Shown piece after piece: positions 17,407-25,111 of a DNA stretch of 64,000 nt; position 1 is the stretch's first letter, and each line of letters opens with the position of its first letter. Below the pieces are notes generated by a model that was not told the DNA's origin, did not search any database, and worked only from the letters and a program-made list of their open reading frames with translations. The stretch comes from Planctomycetota bacterium (GTDB lineage Bacteria; Planctomycetota; Phycisphaerae; Phycisphaerales; UBA1924), in contig JAFEBP010000004.1 in NCBI GenBank assembly GCA_018242605.1, forward strand, positions 473,655 through 537,654, in the 5' to 3' direction. Both the position numbers and the translations under genes were made by a program.

Positions 17407-17433
17407 TTAAGTGCTTATCATTGCAGCACTTAA
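17407..17433. promoter_or_regulatory. Perfect inverted repeat between MFS and cold-shock genes
   Basis: TTAAGTGC (17407-17414) and GCACTTAA (17426-17433) are perfect inverted repeats separated by 11 nt. The pair lies 46 bp after the MFS stop on the minus strand and about 44 bp upstream of the candidate cold-shock -35. There is no T-run directly after it, so it could be an operator or a weak terminator. Confidence 0.4.
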
Positions 17434-17478
17434 CCACGTGCGGATTCTGGAAGTAGCCGAGACCTGAAAACGCTCACA

Positions 17479-18771
17479 TCAATGCGGGTCGGCCGCTTCT
17501 TCAACTTGCCGATCGCGGAACAGCGCGACGAACGCGACGAGCACGGCGGCGGCAAAAGCGGAGGGGACGATCCAGACCATCTTCCAATCGATGGTGGAGA
17601 CGTCGGCGACCTTGGTGGTGTAGTGAGCGACATGGGTGTTGAACGCCTGAGCTCCCAAGCCAAGTCCCAGACCTTGGGTGAGGAGAACGAGGAAGCCCTG
17701 GGCCTGGCCGCGGAGTTCCTTGGGCGCTTTCTTGTCCACGTAAATGAAGCCGGTGACGAAGAAGAAGTCGTAGCAGATGCCGTGGAGGAGGACGCCGGCC
17801 AGAACAAGGGACTGGCTCTTGTCGGCGGCCGCGGCGGCGAAGATGCTGTAGCGCAGCACCCAGGCAAACATACCGGCGGCGAGCATCCACTTGATGCCCA
17901 GGCGGGCGAAGAAGAAAGGCATCACGACCATGAACAGGATCTCGGACATCTGCCCGAAGGACATGGTGAGTGTGGCGTTCTTGAAACCGGTGAAATCGAC
18001 GTAGTTGCGGGCGAAGGCGTAGTAGCCGGCGAGGGGGATGCAGATGAGGAAGGAGCAGATCGCGAAGACCAGGTAGGGCTTCTGGGCGAGGAGTTTGAGG
18101 GAATCGAGCCCCAGGACTTCACGCGCGGTGACGGCCTTGCCCGCGGCGGGCGGGGGCGTGTGGGGAAGCGTGAAGGAGAAGAGGCCCAGCAGCACGGCGG
18201 CGCCGCCGGCGATGTAGAACTGAAGCGGGGACTTGTCGCCGTCGGCGATCCAGGCGGTGCTCAGGCCGAAGGGCTGGAGGTTTCCGCTCACGACGATGTT
18301 GCCGACGATCCAGCCGATGGTGCCGAAGACGCGCACCAGCGGGAACTGCTTCTGCGGGTCGGACATGTGGTGGAAGCAAAGCGTGTTGGTCAGGCCCAGG
18401 GTCGGCATGTAGCAGAGCATGTGGGCCAGGGCGAGCAGCACGAAGGGGTGGAAGAACGTCTGCGGCGTGGCGGAATCAAGTCCGGTCACGACCTTGGGGA
18501 TCGCCATCAGGAAAAGACCGCCAAGAACATGCATCGCGCCCAGCACGCGCTGGGTCGCGAAGAAGCGGTCGGCGACCATGCCGAGAAAGAAGGGCGAGAT
18601 GACGGCGGCGATGGGGCCGACGGTGTACGCCCAGCCGATGAGACCGTCGATGTGGATGGCTTTCATCCAACCGGTCATCGAAACATACCACGCTCCCCAG
18701 ACGAAAAACTGGAGGAACATCATCACGGAGAGGCGTGGGCCGATCATCGCGTGGGGAGAGTCGTTGGTCAT
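17479..18771 (-). CDS. MFS transporter, nucleoside:H+ symporter-like
   Basis: This 430-residue protein has about 12 membrane segments. The N-terminus RLSVMMFLQFFVWGAWYVSM is typical of the NupG/XapB nucleoside:proton symporter family. Other family-like stretches are SPFFLGMVADRFFATQRVL, TNTLCFHHMSDPQKQFPLVR, VFGTIGWIVGN, AGYYAFARNYVDFTGFKN and HGICYDFFFVTGFIYVDKKA. It likely imports nucleosides or related compounds. It is transcribed towards the cold-shock gene, with 334 bp between them. Confidence 0.88.
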   Translation of the reverse strand: MTNDSPHAMIGPRLSVMMFLQFFVWGAWYVSMTGWMKAIHIDGLIGWAYTVGPIAAVISPFFLGMVADRFFATQRVLGAMHVLGGLFLMAIPKVVTGLDSATPQTFFHPFVLLALAHMLCYMPTLGLTNTLCFHHMSDPQKQFPLVRVFGTIGWIVGNIVVSGNLQPFGLSTAWIADGDKSPLQFYIAGGAAVLLGLFSFTLPHTPPPAAGKAVTAREVLGLDSLKLLAQKPYLVFAICSFLICIPLAGYYAFARNYVDFTGFKNATLTMSFGQMSEILFMVVMPFFFARLGIKWMLAAGMFAWVLRYSIFAAAAADKSQSLVLAGVLLHGICYDFFFVTGFIYVDKKAPKELRGQAQGFLVLLTQGLGLGLGAQAFNTHVAHYTTKVADVSTIDWKMVWIVPSAFAAAVLVAFVALFRDRQVEEAADPH

Positions 18772-18804
18772 GCCCGAGGATACGGCGAGTGAACCCGCGT
18801 CGGC

Positions 18805-20385
18805 TCAGCAACCACCGGCGGTCCAGCGGATGAAGAACGATTCCACATCTGCCCCATCGATACCCCCATCGCTATTGACATCGGACTGCGGGAGCGAATC
18901 GACCCAGGCGAGAAAGAAGGTCTCGACATCGGCGCCGTCGACACCGCCGTCGTGGTTGAAGTCGGCGGGGCAGGAGGGGAAGGTGTATGAGATGGTGGAA
19001 GCGGGGCCCGTCGCACCCCGAGGATCGGAGGGCGTGACGACGCAGCGGAGGGTTTGGCCGTCGACGGCGGTGGACGCGGGGATGGCGTCGGCCTGGCCGG
19101 CGGAGGTGATGCGGCGGACTTCGACGCCGTCGAGCGTCCAGACGTATGTGTAACGGACGATGTCGTAGTCGGGGTCGTCAAGCACGAGCGACGTGTCGAC
19201 GCGGCAGAAGATGACATCTTGTGGTGTTGGAGCCGCGGGGTCGAAGCGCAGCGACGTGAGGGCGGCGGGCGGGCGGTTGAAGTTGGGATCGCGGGTGGCG
19301 CGGACTTCGACCGGTGCGTCGATGGCTTGTGCGCCGTTGATATCGACGCGGATGCGCCAGGTGCCGGCGGTGGTGCCCAGTTCGGCGAGCGTGTAGTACC
19401 AGTACCACCAGGACCAGCGGTAGTACGGGTTGTTGCCGAAGTTGCCGGTGCCGCTGTCGTACGCCTGTGTTCCGTTGGGGCGGATGTAGCGGACGCGCCA
19501 GGTGCTGTTGGCGGGCAGGGCGTTGACGTGCATCCAGAACCAGTGCGGGCGTTCGGCGAAGGCGAGTTGGCCGGTGCGGGGAAGCGCCTGCGGCGGTCCG
19601 GGGACGGTGGAGAGGTCGGTGGGCGTGATGCCGAAATCGAGCAGGCGGAACGTGCGGTCGATGGCGTATTGAGCGGCGAAGCCGCTGGCGCCGGCGCGGC
19701 AGGCGCCGGCGAAGGGCTCGTACACGGCGTTGTTCAGGTTTGTTTCAAAGTGCAGGTGAGGGCCGGTGCTGTAGCCGCTGGAACCAACGAGGCCGAGTTG
19801 CTGACCGGCGCGGACGACCTGACCGAGCGAGACAGCGACGCTTCCGGTGCGCATGTGCCAGTAGTAGGTGTACCGAGCGCCGCCGTGAGAAAGGACCACG
19901 TAGTTGGCGGTGACGTTGGGGCCGGTGGTGTTGTGGTCGGGCTCGCCGTCGTGGCGGTCGACGACGGTGCCGGGGAGTGCCGCGAAGATGGGGACCCCCA
20001 CTTCCTGCTCGCCGAAGCTGCGCAGGCCGTTGTCGTGACCGTTGTGGCCGTCGTACGTGTAATCAGAGCAGTTCCAATCCAGGATGGCGGAAGCGGCGCG
20101 GTTGAGGTCGACGAAGTTGTTCATGAAGTTGTCGCGGTACCAGTTGCCGCCGATGGGGTAGAAGTTGAAGAGGGCGGGGCCGCGGGAGTCGTAGGGCCGC
20201 GGGTGCTCGGCCTCGAAGAGGGCGATGTTGGTCGCAACGCGGGCGTATTCATCGGGAGAGATGCAGTTGGCGTGGGCATCGGCTTGCAGCGGACCGCCGC
20301 CGGCGAGGCCGCCGCCGTCAACGGCTTGGCCACGAGAGAGTGCGCTCGGCAGGCACAACGCGAGCACGATCAGACTGGTTCGCAT
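18805..20385 (-). CDS. Secreted M23-family (LytM) metallopeptidase-like protein with GC-type dockerin
   Basis: This 526-residue protein has a signal peptide (MRTSLIVLALCLPSALSRGQ) and AGGAG about 8 nt before ATG 20385. An M23 domain spans about residues 110-225: YDGHNGHDNG supplies the first His/Asp pair, VVLSHGGARYTYYWHM and GSSGYSTGPHLHFE give the HxH motif (His210, His212). Such enzymes cleave peptidoglycan cross-bridges or act as structural LytM proteins. Beta-rich linker domains follow, then the dockerin pair CPADFNHDGGVDGADV and SDVNSDGGIDGADV, ending WTAGGC. There is no Cys between the two loops. Confidence 0.88.
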   Translation of the reverse strand: MRTSLIVLALCLPSALSRGQAVDGGGLAGGGPLQADAHANCISPDEYARVATNIALFEAEHPRPYDSRGPALFNFYPIGGNWYRDNFMNNFVDLNRAASAILDWNCSDYTYDGHNGHDNGLRSFGEQEVGVPIFAALPGTVVDRHDGEPDHNTTGPNVTANYVVLSHGGARYTYYWHMRTGSVAVSLGQVVRAGQQLGLVGSSGYSTGPHLHFETNLNNAVYEPFAGACRAGASGFAAQYAIDRTFRLLDFGITPTDLSTVPGPPQALPRTGQLAFAERPHWFWMHVNALPANSTWRVRYIRPNGTQAYDSGTGNFGNNPYYRWSWWYWYYTLAELGTTAGTWRIRVDINGAQAIDAPVEVRATRDPNFNRPPAALTSLRFDPAAPTPQDVIFCRVDTSLVLDDPDYDIVRYTYVWTLDGVEVRRITSAGQADAIPASTAVDGQTLRCVVTPSDPRGATGPASTISYTFPSCPADFNHDGGVDGADVETFFLAWVDSLPQSDVNSDGGIDGADVESFFIRWTAGGC

Positions 20386-20620
20386 GCAGGTACTCCTTTG
20401 TCGCGGACAAGCCCGGCTTGAACGAGCGGCGGATAGTACAGCCCGGACACGGCACGGGGCCACCGATGCCGCGCGGTTACGGGGCCGGAGAGAAAGGCGG
20501 GAAGAAGTCTGGGCGGCGCGCGGGGGGCCCGTTGGCGGGTCGACATGGGCTGTTCATCAGAACAGGAGCACAACCGCCGCGGAGCGGCGGCCCACCCAGA
20601 AGGCCCACCCGCACACGGAG

Positions 20621-21412
20621 TCAGACCTCGAACGCCAGTTCAATCAGGCGGGGCAGAATCTCGCCGGAGGGGCCGCGGAGAACGGCGTCGACGCGGGTAG
20701 TGGCGGCGGTGTCGTCTTTGTTCACCTCAACGGTGAATGCGCCCTCTCGGGCGGCCATTTCGACGAATCCCGCGGCGGGGTAGACCACGCTACTGGTGCC
20801 GATGGTGAAGAACAGGTCGGCCTTGGGGGCCAGATCGAAGGCCGCGAGGAGAACGGACTCGGGGAGGGCCTCGCCGAACCAGACGACGTTGGGACGGAGC
20901 AGTGCGCCGGGGTGAAAGGGCGAGGGCGGGGGAAAGCGTTCGAAGGGCGTTGGCTCGGGTTCGAAGGTCTCGCCGGTCTGAACGCAGCGCCATTCGATGA
21001 TCGAGCCGTGCAGTTCAAAGACGCGCTGCGAGCCGGCGCGGTGGTGGAGGCGGTCGACGTTCTGGGTGAAGAGGGCGAAATCGCCGCCGCGGGAAGCGAT
21101 GTGGCGCTCCATCGCGGCCAGCGCGGTGTGTCCGGGGTTGGGTTCGGCGGCGAGGCAGCCCAGGCGTCGCCAGTCGTACCAGCGGGTGACCATCTCGGGG
21201 TTGGCGTCGAAGGCTTCGGGCGTGGCGAGTTTCATGGGATCAAACTCGCGCCACAGGGCCTGCATGTCCTTGGGCATGTCGGCGGCGGTGGCTCCGCGGA
21301 AGGTGCGCAGGCCCGACTCGGCGGAGACTCCAGCGCCGGTGACGACGACGACGCGGCGGGCGACGCGGAGGCGGTCGGCGACGAGGCGGAGGATGTTGGT
21401 CTGGTCGCTCAT
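20621..21412 (-). CDS. Sirtuin (Sir2 family NAD-dependent protein deacylase), without zinc-binding cysteines
   Basis: This 263-residue protein carries the Sir2 signatures: TGAGVSAESGLRTFRG (NAD-binding loop), FTQNVDRLHHRAGS, FELHGS with the catalytic His135, RPNVVWFGEALP and IGTSSVVYPAAGF. The pair Tyr79/Arg82 in RWYDWRRL matches the YxxR pocket of class III sirtuins such as CobB/SIRT5, which remove succinyl or malonyl groups. The region that normally holds four zinc Cys (residues 140-170) has one Cys only (Cys143) and is Pro-rich. The ATG overlaps the TGA of the DUF3052 gene (ATGA), so translation is probably coupled. Confidence 0.9.
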   Translation of the reverse strand: MSDQTNILRLVADRLRVARRVVVVTGAGVSAESGLRTFRGATAADMPKDMQALWREFDPMKLATPEAFDANPEMVTRWYDWRRLGCLAAEPNPGHTALAAMERHIASRGGDFALFTQNVDRLHHRAGSQRVFELHGSIIEWRCVQTGETFEPEPTPFERFPPPSPFHPGALLRPNVVWFGEALPESVLLAAFDLAPKADLFFTIGTSSVVYPAAGFVEMAAREGAFTVEVNKDDTAATTRVDAVLRGPSGEILPRLIELAFEV

Positions 21413-21885
21413 GGCGTGCGTTTCTTTGTGGCGGGGTTTTTGTAGTTATTCGTCGTGGTCTTCGTCGGGGGCGTCGCGGGGGTGCGGTCCTTGAGGCGCT
21501 TCACGAATCGCAGGCCGGACCAGGTGTCGTCGATGGCGCAGACTTTGTTGTCCACGAGGCCCTCGGAGAGGCCGAAGGCGCGGATGTCGTTCTCGTTGAG
21601 GTCGGTGGCGACACCGGAGGTCTTCTTGGGCCACGCGGTCCAGAGGCCTCCGGATTCGCTCAACGAGGCCGCGGCGGTGCGGAAGCGGGATTCACACTCG
21701 CGGGTTGTCTTGGCGAATGCGATGGCGACGTCGAAGGGGCCTTTGCCCCTGGCGGTGAACGTGACGCCGGGGGGAAGGGCGTCGAGCGTGCGCTCGAAGC
21801 CGTCGGGGGCGGCCAGGAGGAGGACGCGGGCGTTTTCCTTGATGCCGAGTTTCTTGGCGAGTGGGGTGTTGGAGTAGCCGGCCAT
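21409..21885 (-). CDS. DUF3052-family protein
   Basis: This 158-residue cytoplasmic protein begins MAGYSNTPLAKKLGIKENAR. Family-like phrases are RVLLLAAPDGFERTLDALP, FDVAIAFAKT, GGLWTAWPKKTSGVATDLNE and GLVDNKVCAIDDTWSGLRFV. The C-terminus is Thr/Lys-rich. Its biochemical role is unknown. ATG 21885 is preferred over the upstream frame to 21957. It overlaps the sirtuin start. Its first 41 codons and 17 bp of leader are repeated at 24798-24939. Confidence 0.82.
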   Translation of the reverse strand: MAGYSNTPLAKKLGIKENARVLLLAAPDGFERTLDALPPGVTFTARGKGPFDVAIAFAKTTRECESRFRTAAASLSESGGLWTAWPKKTSGVATDLNENDIRAFGLSEGLVDNKVCAIDDTWSGLRFVKRLKDRTPATPPTKTTTNNYKNPATKKRTP

Positions 21886-21902
21886 GGGGGATGGTTGGGG
21901 GG
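21761..21902. repeat. 142-bp direct repeat, copy A (5' end of the DUF3052 gene)
   Basis: This segment matches 24798-24939 without indels at a constant offset of 3037 bp, with only a handful of mismatches. It includes the DUF3052 start codon, the next 41 codons and 17 bp upstream. An inverted repeat GATCAAC (21903-21909)/GTTGATC (21922-21928) begins at the upstream edge. Confidence 0.9.
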
Positions 21903-22000
21903 GATCAACGCTCGAGTTTGAGTTGATCACGATTCGGCGCACGAGCGCCTCGGCCATGTGCAGCGATCACGACCTTGGCTCGGGCCACGTCCGCGGACGA

Positions 22001-24496
22001 TCAGCAACCACCGTTCTCCCACGCAATGAAAAACGCGGAGACGTCTGCGCCATCCACGCCGCCGTCCTGGTTCACGTCAGCGAGCGCACCACCGACTTCC
22101 CACGCGACAAAGAAGTCACTCACATCGGCACCATCGACACCGCCATCCTGATTGAAGTCCGCGGCGCAGATAGCGTCTGAAACGGTCAGCATGGCTACTT
22201 CAGAAACGACCTCCCCACACGAATTCTCAACGCGGCAGGAGTACTCACCGACGTCTGTGTCATCGACGCCGTACAGGGTCAGCCAAGGTGTGGTTGCGCC
22301 TTCCGCGACGCTCCCTCCGGGGCGAGGACCGTCGGCAATGGCAACCCCGTTCTGAAGCCACTGAAATGTCAGTGGCGGCGATCCGGAGATAACAGTCTCG
22401 AAGGTGGCAACTCCGCCCCGTCGCGCGGATGATGTCAAAGGCTGTGATTCGACTGTTGGAACTCGTACACGTTGCCATTGGGCGAAGTACGCGGAAGGTC
22501 TTCCGTCTACTGAGACGAATGCGCCGCCGATTGCGAGGCGATCATCAGCCACAGTCATGCTCGCGATATCCAACGGCGCTCCAGGCACTGGAACCCAAGT
22601 GTTGCCGTTGAATCGGGCGAGGCCATAGGCACCGCCGACGCCCGGGAAACTGCCTGCGACGTACAAATCGCCGTCATATCGAACGATGGCGTTGGCACTT
22701 CCGAGCAATCCGGATCCAACTGGTCGCCATGAACTGCCATTCCACACGGCGACCGCCTGTCCCTGATCTGAGCCCTGGAAGCGAAACGCGCCAACGGCGT
22801 ACAACGAGGCACCTTCGGCAAGAAACGCCTTTACGAACAATACCTCGGCGTCGGGGAAGGGTACCCAGCCCAATACCGGGTCTTGGCGCAGAATACGCGG
22901 ACCCGATTGGGTGAAATTGACTGTGAAATTACCGCCCAGCATCGTCGCTCCCAAGTACTCGACGACCGCGGAAGCACCTCCCCGGTAGAAAACTCCTGTG
23001 CGAGGTCGGTTGTCCAGAAACAAGTACTGACCACCCGCGGCCAATGGGATGCCATGGACAATTCCAATCGCCACGCCACGGTTGCCCCCGTCGAGGTAAC
23101 CGCCGCACCAGTTGGTAACGGTAAACCCATCCGTGCACATGACCGGGGCAAAGTAAGTTCCTTCGGGATTCAAGAGCTCACCTGTAATCGCGAGGCCGCC
23201 AGAATATCCGACCATAGCGAGGGGTTCGCCTCCATAATCCACAGCTACCTCTCGCCACGACTCACCGTCCTTGATCACAACGAATGACAGCGGTTCGCTG
23301 CCAACATACGCAAATCTTCCTCCCACGCAGGCACGGTTGTCAAACGTCGCGAGTGTCGTGACCGGTCGATCAAATCCACCGTGGGTTCCGACCATCGTCC
23401 ATCTCGCACTATCCCATCCCCAGACACCAAATCGGAGTTCATAGCCCAGTATCGGGCAGTACATTGTCGCGCCAACCAAGAGCAGCGAACCAGCGGAAGC
23501 CATCGAGTTGAACTCTGACCAAATGTAGTTCGCTTGGGGCTTTCTTGGTCCGAGCCGACTCCAGCCGCTGCCCGTCCATCGTCCCGTGGAAACGTTGCCG
23601 TACTCGACGGCAGTACCAGCACCGACGAGTTGACCATTCCAAACTGCCAAACATCGAATGTCGAGGCCACTTGACGAAGTCGGGATGTGCCCCTGCCAGG
23701 CTGAGCCATTCCACGACGCCAGAAAGCCATACGGAAGACCGTCGATATGCTCAAACGCCCCACCGAAGTAAAGCCGGTCTTGCCAAACAACCATTGAATA
23801 CACAACACGATCAGCGCCCTGACCCATGGGCTGCCACGCGACACCGTCGAATCTGGCCACTCGGTATATCAGGTGGTACAGCGACGCGGAAAAATCACCG
23901 CACGCGTACAACTCGCCGTGATACACGGCGAGCCCACGAACATGTTGATTCAGGCCGTCTCCGAGTTGGTCCCACGCAGTCCCGTTCCATGCCGCGACGC
24001 GAGCGATTGGAACAACCCCGGACGAATCGAAGCTACCGGCGGCAATCACTCTGCCATCGAGCGATGTGATGGCTCGGACCGGACCGCCCGAAAGACCAGC
24101 GCCAACCGGCTGCCACGCGCTGCCATTCCACATCGCAATACCGTGCATCTCTGTCGATCCGGAATGGGTGAAATCACCACCGGCGTACAAGGTTCCGCCG
24201 ATGTCGGCGAAGCACCTGACCGGGCCGTCGAATCCATCGCCCAGCGGCTCCCACTGGTTGTTGCGCAGCACTGCGACCCTGAGCGCGGATGCGCCCGAAA
24301 CGACTGAGAATTCGCCGCCGATGACCGCGGTCGAACTCATGGGACCGGCTCCGTCTGGATCCCATTGCGCAACCGCCGTCACCTGTCCGTTGAATCCTGG
24401 AATCGGACCGACTGTCTCCCACGACTCACACTGCGCAAATACATGCACAATCGCGAACGCAACCGCGCTAAGGAATGAGAGCATTTTCAATGTCAT
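22001..24496 (-). CDS. Secreted kelch-like propeller protein with Ig-like domain and GC-type dockerin
   Basis: This is an 831-residue protein. ATG 24496 has GGAGG 7-8 nt upstream and a signal peptide (MTLKMLSFLSAVAFAIVHVF, then AQC). Most of the protein is a series of about 40-residue repeats of the type WNGSAWQPVGAGLSGGPVRA, alternating with LYAGGDF-like strands, which suggests a beta-propeller. An Ig-like domain follows (FQWLQNGVAIADGPRPGG, GEYSCRVENSCGEVVSEVAM). The end is ICAADFNQDGGVDGADV and LADVNQDGGVDGADV, then WENGGC. Its base composition is visibly less GC-rich than its neighbours and many codons end in A or T. The gene lies wholly between the two DUF3052 5'-end copies. Confidence 0.87.
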   Translation of the reverse strand: MTLKMLSFLSAVAFAIVHVFAQCESWETVGPIPGFNGQVTAVAQWDPDGAGPMSSTAVIGGEFSVVSGASALRVAVLRNNQWEPLGDGFDGPVRCFADIGGTLYAGGDFTHSGSTEMHGIAMWNGSAWQPVGAGLSGGPVRAITSLDGRVIAAGSFDSSGVVPIARVAAWNGTAWDQLGDGLNQHVRGLAVYHGELYACGDFSASLYHLIYRVARFDGVAWQPMGQGADRVVYSMVVWQDRLYFGGAFEHIDGLPYGFLASWNGSAWQGHIPTSSSGLDIRCLAVWNGQLVGAGTAVEYGNVSTGRWTGSGWSRLGPRKPQANYIWSEFNSMASAGSLLLVGATMYCPILGYELRFGVWGWDSARWTMVGTHGGFDRPVTTLATFDNRACVGGRFAYVGSEPLSFVVIKDGESWREVAVDYGGEPLAMVGYSGGLAITGELLNPEGTYFAPVMCTDGFTVTNWCGGYLDGGNRGVAIGIVHGIPLAAGGQYLFLDNRPRTGVFYRGGASAVVEYLGATMLGGNFTVNFTQSGPRILRQDPVLGWVPFPDAEVLFVKAFLAEGASLYAVGAFRFQGSDQGQAVAVWNGSSWRPVGSGLLGSANAIVRYDGDLYVAGSFPGVGGAYGLARFNGNTWVPVPGAPLDIASMTVADDRLAIGGAFVSVDGRPSAYFAQWQRVRVPTVESQPLTSSARRGGVATFETVISGSPPLTFQWLQNGVAIADGPRPGGSVAEGATTPWLTLYGVDDTDVGEYSCRVENSCGEVVSEVAMLTVSDAICAADFNQDGGVDGADVSDFFVAWEVGGALADVNQDGGVDGADVSAFFIAWENGGC

Positions 24497-24797
24497 TTCA
24501 AACCTCCAGTTCGAGCCATTACCGCAGCAAATCCTTCTCCGATTATCCAGTCGTATTTTCAGAGTGTACGCGAAAGACTTGGAGTCGCCACGGAGTGAAT
24601 CCTGCACTGCTGCCAGGAAGAATGCGGTACTGAGGGCGATAACTGAGAACGCTGACCAAGACTGTGTTGCCCGGAGAATGGTCGCGGTGACCGCTCGTCA
24701 CTTCGAAACGACGATCTATTGGGGAAGCGGAGGAGAAAACGAAGTGCTCGGGATAGAACTTCAGACAGGGCATCCGTGCAGGCCAAGGGTCGCGACC

Positions 24798-24939
24798 GTC
24801 ACACCGGAGGGAAGGGCGTCGAGCGTGCGTTCGAAGCCGTCGGGGGCGGACAGGAGGAGGACGCGGGCGTTTTCCTTGATGCCGAGTTTCTTGGCGCGTG
24901 GGGTGTTGGAGTAGCCGGCCATGGGGGATGGTTGGGGGG
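24798..24939 (-). pseudogene. Truncated duplicate of the DUF3052 gene 5' end (repeat copy B)
   Basis: An ATG at 24922 (minus) opens MAGYSNTPRAKKLGIKENAR and continues through LLSAPDGFERTLDALPSG, then loses similarity after about 41 codons (VTVATLGLHGCPV). The match to the intact gene at 21761-21902 includes the leader. It cannot encode a functional DUF3052 protein. The rest of the gap between the dockerin gene (24496) and mmsA (25112) holds no other recognisable gene. Confidence 0.88.
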
Positions 24940-25111
24940 TGCGAGGGTTGGAGTGGGCTGGGCAGACGCCTCTGCGGGAGAAGGCGCCTTGACTTGAACT
25001 TGGACTGCCAACGCGGGGTGTTTCGCCCGCGGAAAGAGCCAGAAGAAGAATGGCCGGGACGGCCAAGCCACGGTGTTCCTAAACTCACGCATCAATACCA
25101 CGGAGAAACAC

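Noticed and set aside
22001-24496. Prophage or transposon carrying the low-GC dockerin gene
   Set aside because: No transposase, integrase, terminal inverted repeats or phage genes are seen. Only the 142-bp direct repeats support mobility, so I report it as a duplication/insertion event of unknown mechanism.
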